A stretch of DNA of 64,000 nucleotides from Planctomycetota bacterium (lineage in GTDB: Bacteria > Planctomycetota > Planctomycetia > Planctomycetales > Planctomycetaceae): contig JAHZKX010000011.1 in NCBI GenBank assembly GCA_022600195.1, positions 21,001-85,000 of the forward strand, read 5' to 3'. Positions within the stretch are counted from its first letter, which is position 1. Each line of letters begins with the position of its first letter. Shown piece by piece: positions 16,637 to 25,702 of the stretch. Under the pieces are notes generated by a model. The model did not search any database. It was given only the letters and a program-made list of their open reading frames with translations, and was not told the DNA's origin. The position numbers were made by a program, and so were the translations under genes.

Positions 16637-17886
16637 GTTCCATCCGATCCCAATAACGACTGACAAACCGCCAACGCACTGTTGACCCCATCTTCGTGAA
16701 AACCATTTCCCCAATAAGCGCCACAAAAGGAGGTCCGCTGCTGATTGATCAACTCTGCGTGACGCTGCTGTGCCTGAGCACGACCTGCTGTAAAAATGGG
16801 ATGTGCGTAGTTGATGCGACGTATGACTTGCTTTGGATCGACTCGGTCCTCACCATTGAGCGTCACGCAAAACGTATTTTTCGAAGACAGATTTTGCAAC
16901 AGATTCATATTGTATGTCACGGTTGCTTTCTCATTACTCTCAGAGGGAGCAAAGTAGTTCCAACAGGCCCAGGCACGCCGACTATGCGGTAATACCGACA
17001 CATCAGTATGCAGTTGGGCAACATTCGACTCATAAGGAAATTCCGACAGCAATTCGAGTTCAGTCGAACTCGCACCACTGTCCAGAATTTTCAATGCCTG
17101 ATCACTGTGACAGGCGAAAATGACATGGTCAAATCGTTCAGGCAAACTTCCGGGAATACAGAGCTCAACGTATTGCTCTCCCCGGGTGATCGAAACCACG
17201 GGCGTGTTCACTCGAATCGATTCCTCAAAACTCGATGTCAGTGCTTTGACATATGTATTTGAACCACCGCAAATCACTCTCCATTGCGGACGATCACGAA
17301 TCGCGAGGATTCCATGATTCAGATAAAATTCCACAATAAACCGTACCGGAAATTTTTCAAAGGTCCCTAAGGGACAAGACCAGATGGCAGAACCCATCGG
17401 CAAAAAATACTGTTCGATAAATTCTTTCGAGAAACGTTCTTGCGCGAGATAATCACCGACTGTTTGTTCTTCATCATTCGATTGTAACAGTTCAACTGAC
17501 TGGCGATTGAATCGCAAGATATCTTTCATCAACCTGAAGAAACGAAAATTGAATAAATTCCGTCGCTGGGCGAACATGCCATTCAGGTCAGCACCTCGGT
17601 ATTCAAGCCCCGTGCTGGCGCACTTCATACTGAAGCTCATCTCAGTCGGTTGAGAGGCAACACCAAGTTGATTCAGCATTTTTGTAAAATTCGGATACGT
17701 CTTGTAATTAAAAACAATAAATCCGGTATCGACATCCTGATGCTCGCCATCCAGATCCAGATCAATTGTATTGGTATGCCCACCAACGTAATCGTTCGCT
17801 TCAAAAACGGTGATATCATGTTGTTTTTGTAAACAATAGGCTGCGGTAAGGCCAGAAATCCCACCGCCGATAATGGCGATTTTCAT
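16552..17886 (-). CDS. FAD-dependent (amine-oxidase-like) oxidoreductase
   Basis: 444 residues starting with the dinucleotide site IAIIGGGISGLTAAYCL (GxGxxG at 7-12) and VFEANDYVGGHTNTIDL, the amine-oxidase/desaturase-type FAD fold. DVDTGFIVFNYKTYPNF and NGFHEDGVNSALAV near the end are typical of the flavoprotein that accompanies DUF1365 and CFA synthase. It likely introduces or moves a double bond in a lipid, as do related phytoene-desaturase-like enzymes; this is inference. It overlaps the DCC gene upstream by 4 bp. Confidence 0.87.
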   Translation of the reverse strand: MKIAIIGGGISGLTAAYCLQKQHDITVFEANDYVGGHTNTIDLDLDGEHQDVDTGFIVFNYKTYPNFTKMLNQLGVASQPTEMSFSMKCASTGLEYRGADLNGMFAQRRNLFNFRFFRLMKDILRFNRQSVELLQSNDEEQTVGDYLAQERFSKEFIEQYFLPMGSAIWSCPLGTFEKFPVRFIVEFYLNHGILAIRDRPQWRVICGGSNTYVKALTSSFEESIRVNTPVVSITRGEQYVELCIPGSLPERFDHVIFACHSDQALKILDSGASSTELELLSEFPYESNVAQLHTDVSVLPHSRRAWACWNYFAPSESNEKATVTYNMNLLQNLSSKNTFCVTLNGEDRVDPKQVIRRINYAHPIFTAGRAQAQQRHAELINQQRTSFCGAYWGNGFHEDGVNSALAVCQSLLGSDGTWKAESTQVGFDINVINQWNTSFATEST

Positions 17887-18296
17887 AGCTGCACCTCGCT
17901 CGTCTCAGGTGGTACAGCACAACTTTTGTTTGCAGCATGGCAACGCCCGGTTAAACTCAACCTCTTGCTTGCAAAAATTCGATACAACAGGTCGAGAATT
18001 TGCGACACACCATACAATCGCGTCAATGATACAAGCCAACCAAAGCCCACAGCGGCATAGAGCCGGCGAAATACTTCTACACCGGTGATCCATCTTCCAT
18101 CAGAAAGCCGGGCATGCATCTCATTCATGAGTTGATCCTGCGTCCTGCCATATGCTGTGGCATCAAAGCTCAAGTCTGCTATATTTGTGAACAATATCTT
18201 CTGCTGACGATCCAGACGACGAATGAAATTGACTTCACTCCTGCAAAACGGACAGGCTTCATCATAAAATGCCTCGATCTCAAACTGGTTCTTCAT
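17883..18296 (-). CDS. DCC-family (DUF393) thiol-disulfide oxidoreductase-like protein
   Basis: 137 residues with the family signature FYDEACPFCRSEVNFIRRLD (CxxC at C15 and C18) and the D-G-RW-TGVEVFRRLYAAVG pattern. It probably has a thioredoxin-like fold with redox-active cysteines. The gap to the sigma factor gene is 40 bases and it overlaps the flavoprotein gene by 4 bp. It is thus the second gene of the operon and may keep a partner reduced or pass electrons. No membrane segment is certain. Confidence 0.82.
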   Translation of the reverse strand: MKNQFEIEAFYDEACPFCRSEVNFIRRLDRQQKILFTNIADLSFDATAYGRTQDQLMNEMHARLSDGRWITGVEVFRRLYAAVGFGWLVSLTRLYGVSQILDLLYRIFASKRLSLTGRCHAANKSCAVPPETSEVQL

Positions 18297-18336
18297 CTAA
18301 TCTTCCTGCTTCCTGCCAGAGAGAAGTAATGGCAAC

Positions 18337-19293
18337 TCAATAGCCACCAAATTCGCACATCATTTCGAGATCGGTTTCCGCGGCCTCCAATCGCAACTTG
18401 GCAACAGCACGTTTTTCCAGTTGTCTGACTCTTTCCTTAGAGATTCCTAATTCATCGGCCAAACTCTGAAATGTCCGAACATTATGTTGATCGCCTAATG
18501 CAAATCGACCTTCAATAATCAATTGCTCTCGCTCATCTAAATGATTCATGGTCTTCGCAAGCAACTCAGACATCTCCTGCCAAATCCGCACGTCCATCAC
18601 AGGCTTACTTTGTTCACTGGCCTCATCAAGCATGCTGGAATGCGTTGCCGGCATGAAACGTACGTTGGTTTTTCTTTGATCGGCAATCTTCCGATAGGCA
18701 AAGTTGGAGATCGCATGATAAGCATAAGTACTGAATCGGAACCCCCGGGAGTAATCAAATTTGTCAGCCGCCTTAATCAACGACCAAATCCCATCACTAA
18801 GTAATTCATCAAACGAAACATGGGGTGTGACACATTTTTTGACAATGGACACAACCAATCGCATATTACTACGGATTAAATGAGCACGACTATTGAGCGC
18901 TTCACTCAGGTATTGATCTATTTTGTTGATTTTATATTCATCAGGTGCTGCAGGATCGAGTTGTGAACGAAGTACATTTGCCTTGAATTTAAAATAATTC
19001 ATTCGACGAAACAAATTTCGTTCTGCGTCTACTGTCAAAACCTCTGCCTGGCAAAGCCGGGACAGATGCGAAGATATGTTTTGAGAAGTATTCAGAGTCA
19101 GCAAATCACCTGAAATATGCAACTCATCCGGCATTGATTCAGCCAGAATTTCTTCTTCAAGGTCCGCTGAGTTGAAAGCCGCATTGGGTATGAAATTGAT
19201 TTCAGTCTCCAACAGTTCAAGTGTACGTTCAGTCACTTCAGAAGAAGATGTGCTCTTTGGTGCCGGTATGGATGTTTCAAGACATGCAATCAT
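18337..19293 (-). CDS. RpoD/SigA-family sigma factor heading a lipid operon
   Basis: I place the start at 19293 (MIACLETSIPAP) because AAGGGG precedes it at a proper distance. The ATG at 19332 has no ribosome-binding site and its codons coincide with a regulatory repeat. The 318-residue protein has region 1.2-like sequence (LFRRMNYFKFKANVL), region 2 (NMRLVVSIVKKC, DELLSDGIWSLIKAADKFDYSRGFRFSTYAYHAI; about 142-207) and region 4 (LDEREQLIIEGRF, then SLADELGISKERVRQLEKRAVAKLR; about 250-305). It is an alternative RpoD-like factor, not the primary one, which would be longer. It starts the operon that runs on to 12608 and presumably reads this or other promoters under control of the divergent MerR-type gene. 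Confidence 0.88.
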   Translation of the reverse strand: MIACLETSIPAPKSTSSSEVTERTLELLETEINFIPNAAFNSADLEEEILAESMPDELHISGDLLTLNTSQNISSHLSRLCQAEVLTVDAERNLFRRMNYFKFKANVLRSQLDPAAPDEYKINKIDQYLSEALNSRAHLIRSNMRLVVSIVKKCVTPHVSFDELLSDGIWSLIKAADKFDYSRGFRFSTYAYHAISNFAYRKIADQRKTNVRFMPATHSSMLDEASEQSKPVMDVRIWQEMSELLAKTMNHLDEREQLIIEGRFALGDQHNVRTFQSLADELGISKERVRQLEKRAVAKLRLEAAETDLEMMCEFGGY

Positions 19294-19314
19294 TTTCGTT
19301 CCCCTTGAATAAAT

Positions 19315-19334
19315 TTCGTTCAAATCGTTCATTT
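19315..19334. promoter_or_regulatory. tandem repeat operator, copy 1
   Basis: TTCGTTCAAATCGTTCATTT holds two TCGTTCA half-sites nine bases apart. It is identical to copy 2 at 19372-19391 and lies 22 bases upstream of the chosen sigma start. Confidence 0.6.
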
Positions 19335-19371
19335 AGTTATATCGACCCGGCATCACGTTGGCAGCCCTAAA

Positions 19372-19391
19372 TTCGTTCAAATCGTTCATTT
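19372..19391. promoter_or_regulatory. tandem repeat operator, copy 2
   Basis: Exact 20-base copy of copy 1, with 57 bases from start to start. The repetition in an otherwise AT-rich intergenic space suggests a binding site for the divergent MerR-type regulator or the promoter element of a sigma factor. Confidence 0.6.
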
Positions 19392-19501
19392 TTAAAATAA
19401 AACGCTAGATACCTGTAAAAAGATGTTTATTGTTTTGTACTTGTCAAAATTAAAACATACCCTAAGATCAAACAGATTAAGTAGGTCACCAAACTTATAA
19501 T

Positions 19502-19517
19502 ACGATCATATCGTTCA
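19502..19517. promoter_or_regulatory. tandem repeat operator, copy 3 (degenerate)
   Basis: ACGATCATATCGTTCA keeps the nine-base period with half-sites ACGATCA and TCGTTCA. It lies 17 bases before the start of the MerR-type gene, which would allow autoregulation. Confidence 0.5.
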
Positions 19518-19533
19518 CACAGAGAATCAGAAT

Positions 19534-20403
19534 ATGCCCCAGTTTTTCACTCCCAAACAGGTTTCTCGCGCTATACAAGTGAGCGAATCCTCCGTGAAAC
19601 GCTGGTGCGATAAAGATATCATCCCCACTCAATACACAGCCGGGGGACACCGTCGTATCGTACTTTCTGAACTCATCGAGTTTCTCCGTTGCAGTAAGCA
19701 TGAGATTGTGCGACCAGAGGTACTTGGATTGCCCGCAACTTCCGGGCAATCGATCCGGGTCATTGATCGTTCAGCTGAACAGCTCGCAGAAGCGTTACTA
19801 CAGGGTGATGAAGAACAGTGTAGAAGAATCGTTCTCGACCTCTATCTGGCCGAACATAGTATCAGCACGATTTGCGATCTGGTGTTTGTAAAGGCGTTTT
19901 CCGTCATCGGAAACCGCTGGCAGTGCGGTGATGCTGAAGTCTACCAGGAGCGTCGTGGTTGCGAACTGGCAATGAGAGTCATCCACGAGTTACACAAATT
20001 GGTCCCTATTCCAAAGGAAGATGCACCTGTCGCCTTAGGTGGTGCTGCCGAAGGCGATCTCTACAACATGGCCACGACCATGATAGAACTTGTATTACGA
20101 GATAATCATTGGAATGCGGTTTCCCTGGGCTACAACCTGCCATTCCATACTATAGAAGCAGCGCTCAAACAAAAGAGTCCGAAGCTGTTCTGGCTGAGTG
20201 TAAACCATATCGCGAACGAATCGGATTTTATTCAGTCGTACAACCAGTTATATAGCCAGTTTGGGAATTCTATCGCATTCGTTGTCGGCGGTCGTGCGCT
20301 TCACGAAGACATCCGAAAGCAAATTCAGTATGCAACATACTGTGATAACATTCGACACGTGGAATCTTTTGCGCAGACTCTAATGAGTGCGGCAAAAACC
20401 TGA
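19534..20403 (+). CDS. MerR-family regulator with LitR/CarH-like C-terminal domain
   Basis: 289 residues: a MerR helix-turn-helix (about 1-55: FFTPKQVSRAIQVSESSVKRWCDKDIIPTQYTAGGHRRI), a helical bundle (about 75-160) and a Rossmann-like B12-binding-type domain (about 165-285), the architecture of the CarH/CarA/LitR light regulators. The signatures are changed. W-x9-E-H reads W129-x9-E139-R140, and E-x-D-x-H-x-x-G reads E173-x-D175-x-Y177-x-x-A180, so the His that ligates cobalamin is Tyr. B12 binding in the usual way is therefore doubtful; B12-independent relatives are known in the family. It is divergent from the sigma-lipid operon and shares its control region, so it most likely regulates that operon. 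Confidence 0.85.
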   Translation: MPQFFTPKQVSRAIQVSESSVKRWCDKDIIPTQYTAGGHRRIVLSELIEFLRCSKHEIVRPEVLGLPATSGQSIRVIDRSAEQLAEALLQGDEEQCRRIVLDLYLAEHSISTICDLVFVKAFSVIGNRWQCGDAEVYQERRGCELAMRVIHELHKLVPIPKEDAPVALGGAAEGDLYNMATTMIELVLRDNHWNAVSLGYNLPFHTIEAALKQKSPKLFWLSVNHIANESDFIQSYNQLYSQFGNSIAFVVGGRALHEDIRKQIQYATYCDNIRHVESFAQTLMSAAKT

Positions 20404-20464
20404 GAGGATGATATCATGATCGGGTGGAAGAGTTCCAAAAGCAGTCACAGTAATCCCGGTACCT

Positions 20465-20830
20465 TTAAGATTCATCATCGGTAACGGGAATGTAATTGTT
20501 ATACAGTTCAGCATAATCCTCGCGTACGGGACTGAACACGTCTAATACCACAGCGGGACCATCGACGGCGATCGCCTGATGTGGTGTATTCGGAGGTATA
20601 ATGAACATCGCGCCCGCTTCCACAACGCGCACTTCATCTCCCATCGTCAATTCCAGCCTGCCTTCCAGAAGCATACCACCCTGTTCATGTGGATGATGGT
20701 GCAGAGGCACGATCGCGCCCTCTTCCATTTCCAGATAAGACAACATCAGATTTTCCCCATACGGGGTTCGCAATTTGCAGCCGGGAAGCACTTCCAGGGG
20801 CTTGACCGTGTTGATATCGATAAAGGGCAT
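20465..20830 (-). CDS. single-domain cupin protein
   Basis: I choose the ATG at 20830 (MPFIDINTVK), which follows GGAG at proper spacing; an ATG 21 bases upstream is less likely. The 121 residues form one cupin barrel. Motif 1 is PLHHHPHEQGGMLLEGRLELTMG (two His and Glu as metal ligands) and motif 2 is AGAMFIIPPNTPHQAIAVDGPAVVLD. Such small cupins bind a metal and act as sugar or amino-acid-derivative enzymes or as sensors; the substrate cannot be inferred. It converges on the MerR-type gene. Confidence 0.82.
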   Translation of the reverse strand: MPFIDINTVKPLEVLPGCKLRTPYGENLMLSYLEMEEGAIVPLHHHPHEQGGMLLEGRLELTMGDEVRVVEAGAMFIIPPNTPHQAIAVDGPAVVLDVFSPVREDYAELYNNYIPVTDDES

Positions 20831-21059
20831 ATTGTAGAACTCCGTTACCAAAGTGACATTTTATTTACACGAAGATTACACTAACCTCAAGGTAAAGATA
20901 ATCTACCCAAATTGAAAGCCTGGTGAACCTGAATCGAAACCAGACTGTCTCACACACAAGTATTTCAGATCAACCGGCAGAGCATTCAAAGTATCATATA
21001 ATTCAATAACGACACAGAAAACCCACATTCTTCAATATCTCTGAAAGATCGGCCACTCA

Positions 21060-21683
21060 ATGTACGTGCCCTCCTCTTTTGCTGAAACCGACATCAATGT
21101 ACTTCATCATTTTATTGAACAGAACAGTTTTGCAACACTGGTAACACACAGGGACGACGAGCCTTTCGCAAGTCACATCCCTGTATTACTGGACCGCAAC
21201 CAGGGGGAATACGGGCAACTCATTGGCCATTTTGCGAAAGCCAATCCTCAAAGTAAAACGGAGACACTTCAGAATGTGCTCACAATATTTCATGGGCCAC
21301 ATGCCTACATTTCACCCACCTGGTATGAGGCACCTGATCTGGTTCCCACCTGGAATTATCAGGCGGTTCATGTTTATGGACGGTATTCTGTCATTGACGA
21401 TTCGGATCAATTAATAGAAATCCTCAAGCAATACGTCAGTTTTTATGAAGCTGATCAACCCACACCCTGGACAATGGAAAACGTGGATCCTGCATTCGTC
21501 GATCAGTTATTGCAGAGCATTGTCGGATTTACCATCAAAATCGAACGGATTGAAGGCAAATTCAAACTCAATCAGAACCATCCCGTTGAACGCCGGGAAA
21601 AAGTGATCCATGTTTTACAACAACAGGAGAGTGAAAACTCTCAGGCCATCGCAGCACAGATGCAAGCCCACCTGCGCGACTGA
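21060..21683 (+). CDS. PaiB-like FMN-binding protein
   Basis: 207 residues that match the PaiB / FMN-binding negative transcriptional regulator family: MYVPSSFAETDINVLHHFIEQNSFATLVTH, HIPVLLDRNQGEYGQLIGHFAKANPQ, TIFHGPHAYISPTWYEAPDLVPTWNYQAVHVYG, and the IVGFTIKIERIEGKFKLNQN end. It has a split-barrel flavin-binding fold. In Bacillus, PaiB affects protease and sporulation genes; whether this one is a regulator or a flavin enzyme is not known. It stands alone and converges on RNase Y. Confidence 0.87.
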   Translation: MYVPSSFAETDINVLHHFIEQNSFATLVTHRDDEPFASHIPVLLDRNQGEYGQLIGHFAKANPQSKTETLQNVLTIFHGPHAYISPTWYEAPDLVPTWNYQAVHVYGRYSVIDDSDQLIEILKQYVSFYEADQPTPWTMENVDPAFVDQLLQSIVGFTIKIERIEGKFKLNQNHPVERREKVIHVLQQQESENSQAIAAQMQAHLRD

Positions 21684-21712
21684 CTGACTAACAGATCAAC
21701 TCGTCTTCCCAT

Positions 21713-23260
21713 TTAACGGGCATACTCAATCGTACGCGATTCACGCATCACAGTCACCCGAATTTCACCCGGATAGGTCAACGAATCTTCGATGGCTTTG
21801 GCGATCTCTTTACACATTTTCGCCGCTTCTCGATCATTCACCTGGTTGGAATCGACAATCACGCGCACTTCGCGTCCTGCCTGAATGGCATAGGTATGGT
21901 CAACACCCGGAAAACCGCAAACCAGTGTTTCCAGCTCTTCCAGACGACGAACATATTTCTCCAGGGTATCGCGACGCGCTCCCGGACGCGATGCAGAACA
22001 GGCATCGGCGGCGGCAACCAGAACCGTATAGATATAATCAGGGCGAATATCATCGTGATGGCCGGCGGCAGCATGCACAACCTCTTGAGATTCTCCATAA
22101 CGCTTTAATAACTGTGCACCGACGGCAGGGTGTCCCCCTTCCATTTCATGATCGGCTGCTTTTCCCACATCGTGAAATAAACCACAACGACGGGCGACTG
22201 TTCCATCCAGACCGAGTTGCTCTGCCATGATACCCGTTAACGCGGAGACTTCGATCGAATGCCTTAACACATTTTGACTGTAACTTGTTCGAAAATGCAA
22301 ACGCCCCAGAAGATCAACAAGCTTGGGGTTCACTCCAGAAATATTCACTTCCTGGCAGGCATTTTGCCCCATGGTCTGTATATATTCTTCCAGCTCTTTC
22401 TGCGTCTCTTCGACAACCTCTTCAATTCGAGCCGGGTGAATGCGACCATCATTCACCAGTTTCTGCAACGACATCTTTCCGATCTGACGCCGCACGTTGT
22501 CAAAGGCAGACACAACAACGACACCAGGTGTATCATCCACAATCACATCCACACCAGTTGCTTTTTCAAACGCGCGAATATTCCGACCTTCGCGGCCAAT
22601 AATCCGGCCTTTCATTTCTTCTTCGGGCAGATCAACCGTGGAAACAGTCGTCTCCGCTACATGACCAGAAGCAAACCTCTGAACCGCCATGCCGATCGTC
22701 TCTCGGGCAATTTTATCGCAAGATTGCTTTAACTCAGCTTGATGCTTCAGAATCAGGGCTCCCGTTTCATTTTTTAGATCTTTATCCAAGCGATCCAGTA
22801 GCATCTTGGAAGCAGTTTCACGATCGAGCCCACTGATTTTAAATAACTCTTCCTGCTGATTCTTGAGGGCGCGTTCCAGCTCTTTTTCTCTTGCTTCGGC
22901 GGCTTTGGTGCGGGCAGCCAGTTTTGACTGCGTTGCTTGAATCATGGCCTCTTTCTTGAGGAAATCGGCCTGCTGATCTTCCAGCGTCGTTTCGCGTTTA
23001 CTTAGCTTCTTTTCAATCGACCAAAGCTCTTCGCGTTGCTTATTCACATCTTCTTCGAGCGATTCACGACGTTTTAACAACTCTTCTTTCGCTTCCAGCT
23101 TCTGGCTTTTGAGCAGATTCTCTGAATCTAATTCAGCTTGTTTCAGAATCTGAGCATAAGACTGGTAAGCAGACCCACGGCGGATGCGGTCGATGAAATA
23201 ACCAATAACAGCCCCGACAACGAATGCCAGACCCGCCCCGATTGCGACTTCAGTAGACAT
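21713..23260 (-). CDS. rny: ribonuclease Y
   Basis: 515 residues: an N-terminal membrane anchor (about 4-24), a long coiled coil rich in E, K and Q (about 30-195), a KH domain with [26 protein letters not shown], and an HD hydrolase domain with [18 protein letters not shown] and [12 protein letters not shown]. The end [14 protein letters not shown] is the family's conserved tail. RNase Y is the membrane-bound endoribonuclease that starts mRNA decay in bacteria without RNase E. Length and motifs match the family throughout. It is a single gene with its own promoter in the wide space to the right. Confidence 0.97.
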   Translation of the reverse strand: MSTEVAIGAGLAFVVGAVIGYFIDRIRRGSAYQSYAQILKQAELDSENLLKSQKLEAKEELLKRRESLEEDVNKQREELWSIEKKLSKRETTLEDQQADFLKKEAMIQATQSKLAARTKAAEAREKELERALKNQQEELFKISGLDRETASKMLLDRLDKDLKNETGALILKHQAELKQSCDKIARETIGMAVQRFASGHVAETTVSTVDLPEEEMKGRIIGREGRNIRAFEKATGVDVIVDDTPGVVVVSAFDNVRRQIGKMSLQKLVNDGRIHPARIEEVVEETQKELEEYIQTMGQNACQEVNISGVNPKLVDLLGRLHFRTSYSQNVLRHSIEVSALTGIMAEQLGLDGTVARRCGLFHDVGKAADHEMEGGHPAVGAQLLKRYGESQEVVHAAAGHHDDIRPDYIYTVLVAAADACSASRPGARRDTLEKYVRRLEELETLVCGFPGVDHTYAIQAGREVRVIVDSNQVNDREAAKMCKEIAKAIEDSLTYPGEIRVTVMRESRTIEYAR

Positions 23261-24334
23261 ATTCCAGGTGCTTCCTATGCGCCTATAGTGAAAGTTCCTT
23301 TCCTGTTACTCGCCATACGGCCTTAGCAAACAACAGAGACATAATTGAACCGATTTGACTTTTTCCTGATCACAGGGCTCAGTCAGAACAGTACAAATCA
23401 TGTTGTCAGGAATTTCTATAGAATGACAGGAGCGTCAGAGAGTTTAAAACTAAAGATGTCTGATGAGAAGAAAGGAATTTCAATGACATACTTTAATTTA
23501 ATACAGCCCAGAAAAATAATATCTCTACAACATAAACCGGCCCGTGCTTTGATCTGCTTATCGACGCTTAAAACGCCATCGGTTAGATCGTACCTTCACT
23601 GGTACACGAGACGGTAACTCGATTCCCAAACAAGACAACAATCGACGCACGATCTCATTTTTCTGTTCCTGCTGAGCCATGAACTCAACATGCGATGAAT
23701 GATCTCTTGAAAAAAGAGAACACTCTCGTGAACGAATCAGCGCCGGCAATACTCCCACCAATTTGGCTATTAGAGCATAAACTGCAAGAATCGTCTCATT
23801 GAGAATACCAAACATTGTTGATTTTCCAATTCCACTGAACCTGGGACTGCTTTAAAAACTCTTTAATCACAGAAACCGATTGAACTCAAATTCAATTCAG
23901 CCTCTGTAACGATGCTCCCCATCAAACCAAGAAATGCCGAAAGGAAACTTAAAAATAAAAAACGTTGAAACAATTGTAAAAAGTGAATTCACCCGCTCTT
24001 AATAATAGATTGCCACTCATCTCATACTCAAAGACCAAATATTCTCTGAGAGAAGAGAAACAAAACGTCTTACTTAATGACAGGCAAAACTTCTCTTATA
24101 AATTCTTTTTTTATGGTAACAAGACATTTCCTGTTTCGATAGTATATAGTTGGAAATATTGGCCGAAAGTCAAATCTCTAAAGAGAACGCGTCCAATTTA
24201 ACCCAAGCGGCTTTAACACTATGATAGTTAATCCAAATGGACCTGGAGACGCTACCTTAAACCGGAATACAGGCTAGAGTACCGTCTCTTTAACTTTGCA
24301 AATCACATCCCGCTTTTCAGAACTCTAAATTTCG
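23261..24334. other. wide intergenic region with one possible small gene
   Basis: About 1.07 kb between RNase Y and TilS, AT-rich in the right half. Apart from the possible ORF at 23558-23815, I see no gene. A GAGACG...CGTCTC inverted repeat with a 32-base spacer sits at about 24247-24290, not followed by a clear T tract. Promoters for rny (leftward) and tilS (rightward) should lie here. Confidence 0.4.
23558..23815 (-). CDS. hypothetical small protein
   Basis: An 85-residue frame beginning MFGILNETILAVYALIAKLVGVLPALI, a possible membrane or signal-anchor helix, and ending with a basic stretch (RVPVKVRSNRWRFKRR). TTGGAAAA precedes the ATG as a weak ribosome-binding site. I do not recognise the protein. 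It is a plausible small gene in an otherwise empty region, but it could also be chance. Confidence 0.35.
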   Translation of the reverse strand: MFGILNETILAVYALIAKLVGVLPALIRSRECSLFSRDHSSHVEFMAQQEQKNEIVRRLLSCLGIELPSRVPVKVRSNRWRFKRR

Positions 24335-25438
24335 ATGAACCAGTTTGTTGCAGCAGTGAAAAGCGGTTTGCTCGAGTGCCAAAGGCGGATTGACTTGGCA
24401 CTGCCCCCCCAAGGCAACGTTAGTCCACCTGAAAACAGCTCCAAAAATCGGGTCCTGATTGCCGTCTCAGGCGGGGCAGACAGCATTGCTTTGATGCGAG
24501 CCTTAGACCAGTTAATGACATCAACCAAGGCTCAGCCCCCTGCCTCGCTGCCCTCTGACTCTCTCATCGTGGCTCATTTGAATCATGGGCTGCGGGGAGA
24601 ACAATCTGATGCAGATGCCACCTGGCTCAGAGCGGAATGTCAGCGTTTCGCACTGCCTTTTGTTACTGAAAAACAGGAACTCGCTCATTCTCAACCAGAA
24701 ACAGGCGAAGGCCTTGAAGAGCGCTGCCGAAAAGCGCGCTATGAATTTTTAACCCGCATCGCCCGTGAAAATCAATGCTCACAAATTGCAATTGCCCATA
24801 CACGCGATGATCAGGCGGAAACGGTGTTACACCATATCGTCAGGGGAACCGGAATTGCAGGCCTCAGAGGAATTCCACGTGTTCGTGCTATGCAGGCAGG
24901 AATTTTTTTGATCCGCCCGATGCTGGAAATCAGTCGTGAAGAAGTGATTCAATATCTAAAAGAAAATTCACAGCACTACCGCGAAGATGAATCAAACGTC
25001 GATACCAGCTTCACTCGAAACCGCATTCGGCATCAACTCATTCCTTTATTAAAAAAAGAGTTTAACCCGAATGTAGGCCAGGCAATCTATCGACTCTCTC
25101 AACAGGCGAATGAAGTAAGCACACTCATCTCAGAACAAGTGAAACAGGTTTTAATCGCCGCGACATTAGATCAAAATCAGGAACTATGGAGATTAGACTG
25201 CGACGTTTTCAAAAACGTACCAGACTATCTCATTAAGCAATGTTTTCTGTCAATCTGGCAGGAGATGGGCTGGTCGCGGAAACGAATGGGCTTTGATCAC
25301 TGGCAAAGGCTGCTGGAGTTATCCCGGTCCGGACAGAAACTGAGCCTGCCGGATCAAATCACTGCCGAGCGCCGTGAGCGATTGCTTATTTTACGCAAAA
25401 TGATAAGTGATCCATCTGATCAGATGGAACGAATCTGA
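24335..25438 (+). CDS. tilS: tRNA(Ile)-lysidine synthase
   Basis: 367 residues with the N-type ATP pyrophosphatase loop SGGADS (45-50), followed by LIVAHLNHGLRGEQSDADATW, the lysine/ATP site region RCRKARYEFL, IAIAHTRDDQAETVLHHIVRGTGIAGLRGI, and ENSQHYREDESNVDTSFTRNRIRHQLIPLL. It converts the wobble C of tRNA-Ile(CAU) to lysidine so that it reads AUA; the enzyme is normally essential. The C-terminal substrate-recognition domain is short. The Met(CAU) gene in the tRNA array could in principle be such a substrate. Confidence 0.95.
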   Translation: MNQFVAAVKSGLLECQRRIDLALPPQGNVSPPENSSKNRVLIAVSGGADSIALMRALDQLMTSTKAQPPASLPSDSLIVAHLNHGLRGEQSDADATWLRAECQRFALPFVTEKQELAHSQPETGEGLEERCRKARYEFLTRIARENQCSQIAIAHTRDDQAETVLHHIVRGTGIAGLRGIPRVRAMQAGIFLIRPMLEISREEVIQYLKENSQHYREDESNVDTSFTRNRIRHQLIPLLKKEFNPNVGQAIYRLSQQANEVSTLISEQVKQVLIAATLDQNQELWRLDCDVFKNVPDYLIKQCFLSIWQEMGWSRKRMGFDHWQRLLELSRSGQKLSLPDQITAERRERLLILRKMISDPSDQMERI

Positions 25439-25702
25439 TAAACATTCGCATTCCTGCATATGTATCGTGGAAAATTTAATCGCCGTTGGTTAGAATCTGG
25501 CGTTGCTGATTTATGTATGACATCGTTTCCTCCTCAATTGGCAATGGAGAGGAAGTCCATTTGTGCGTTATTGTCGTGTAAACAAGACCATTCAAAGCAT
25601 CCATTCGTGATCATCATTCGATCTTTCCGCTTCTGAATTACCACCTCTTGTAAAACACATTGCACTTATATCTCGCCCTGTTCAATCAAAGAAGTTGCAA
25701 CT

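Noticed and set aside
18337..19332. Start of the sigma factor at 19332
   Set aside because: No ribosome-binding site, and the first codons are part of the regulatory repeat; the start at 19293 has AAGGGG at proper spacing.
22274..22732. 152-residue frame on the opposite strand of RNase Y
   Set aside because: It is a shadow of the strongly supported rny gene, with no sensible protein features.
24247..24290. GAGACG...CGTCTC inverted repeat as a terminator
   Set aside because: The spacer is long, the stem only 6 bp and no proper T tract follows; no gene ends here.
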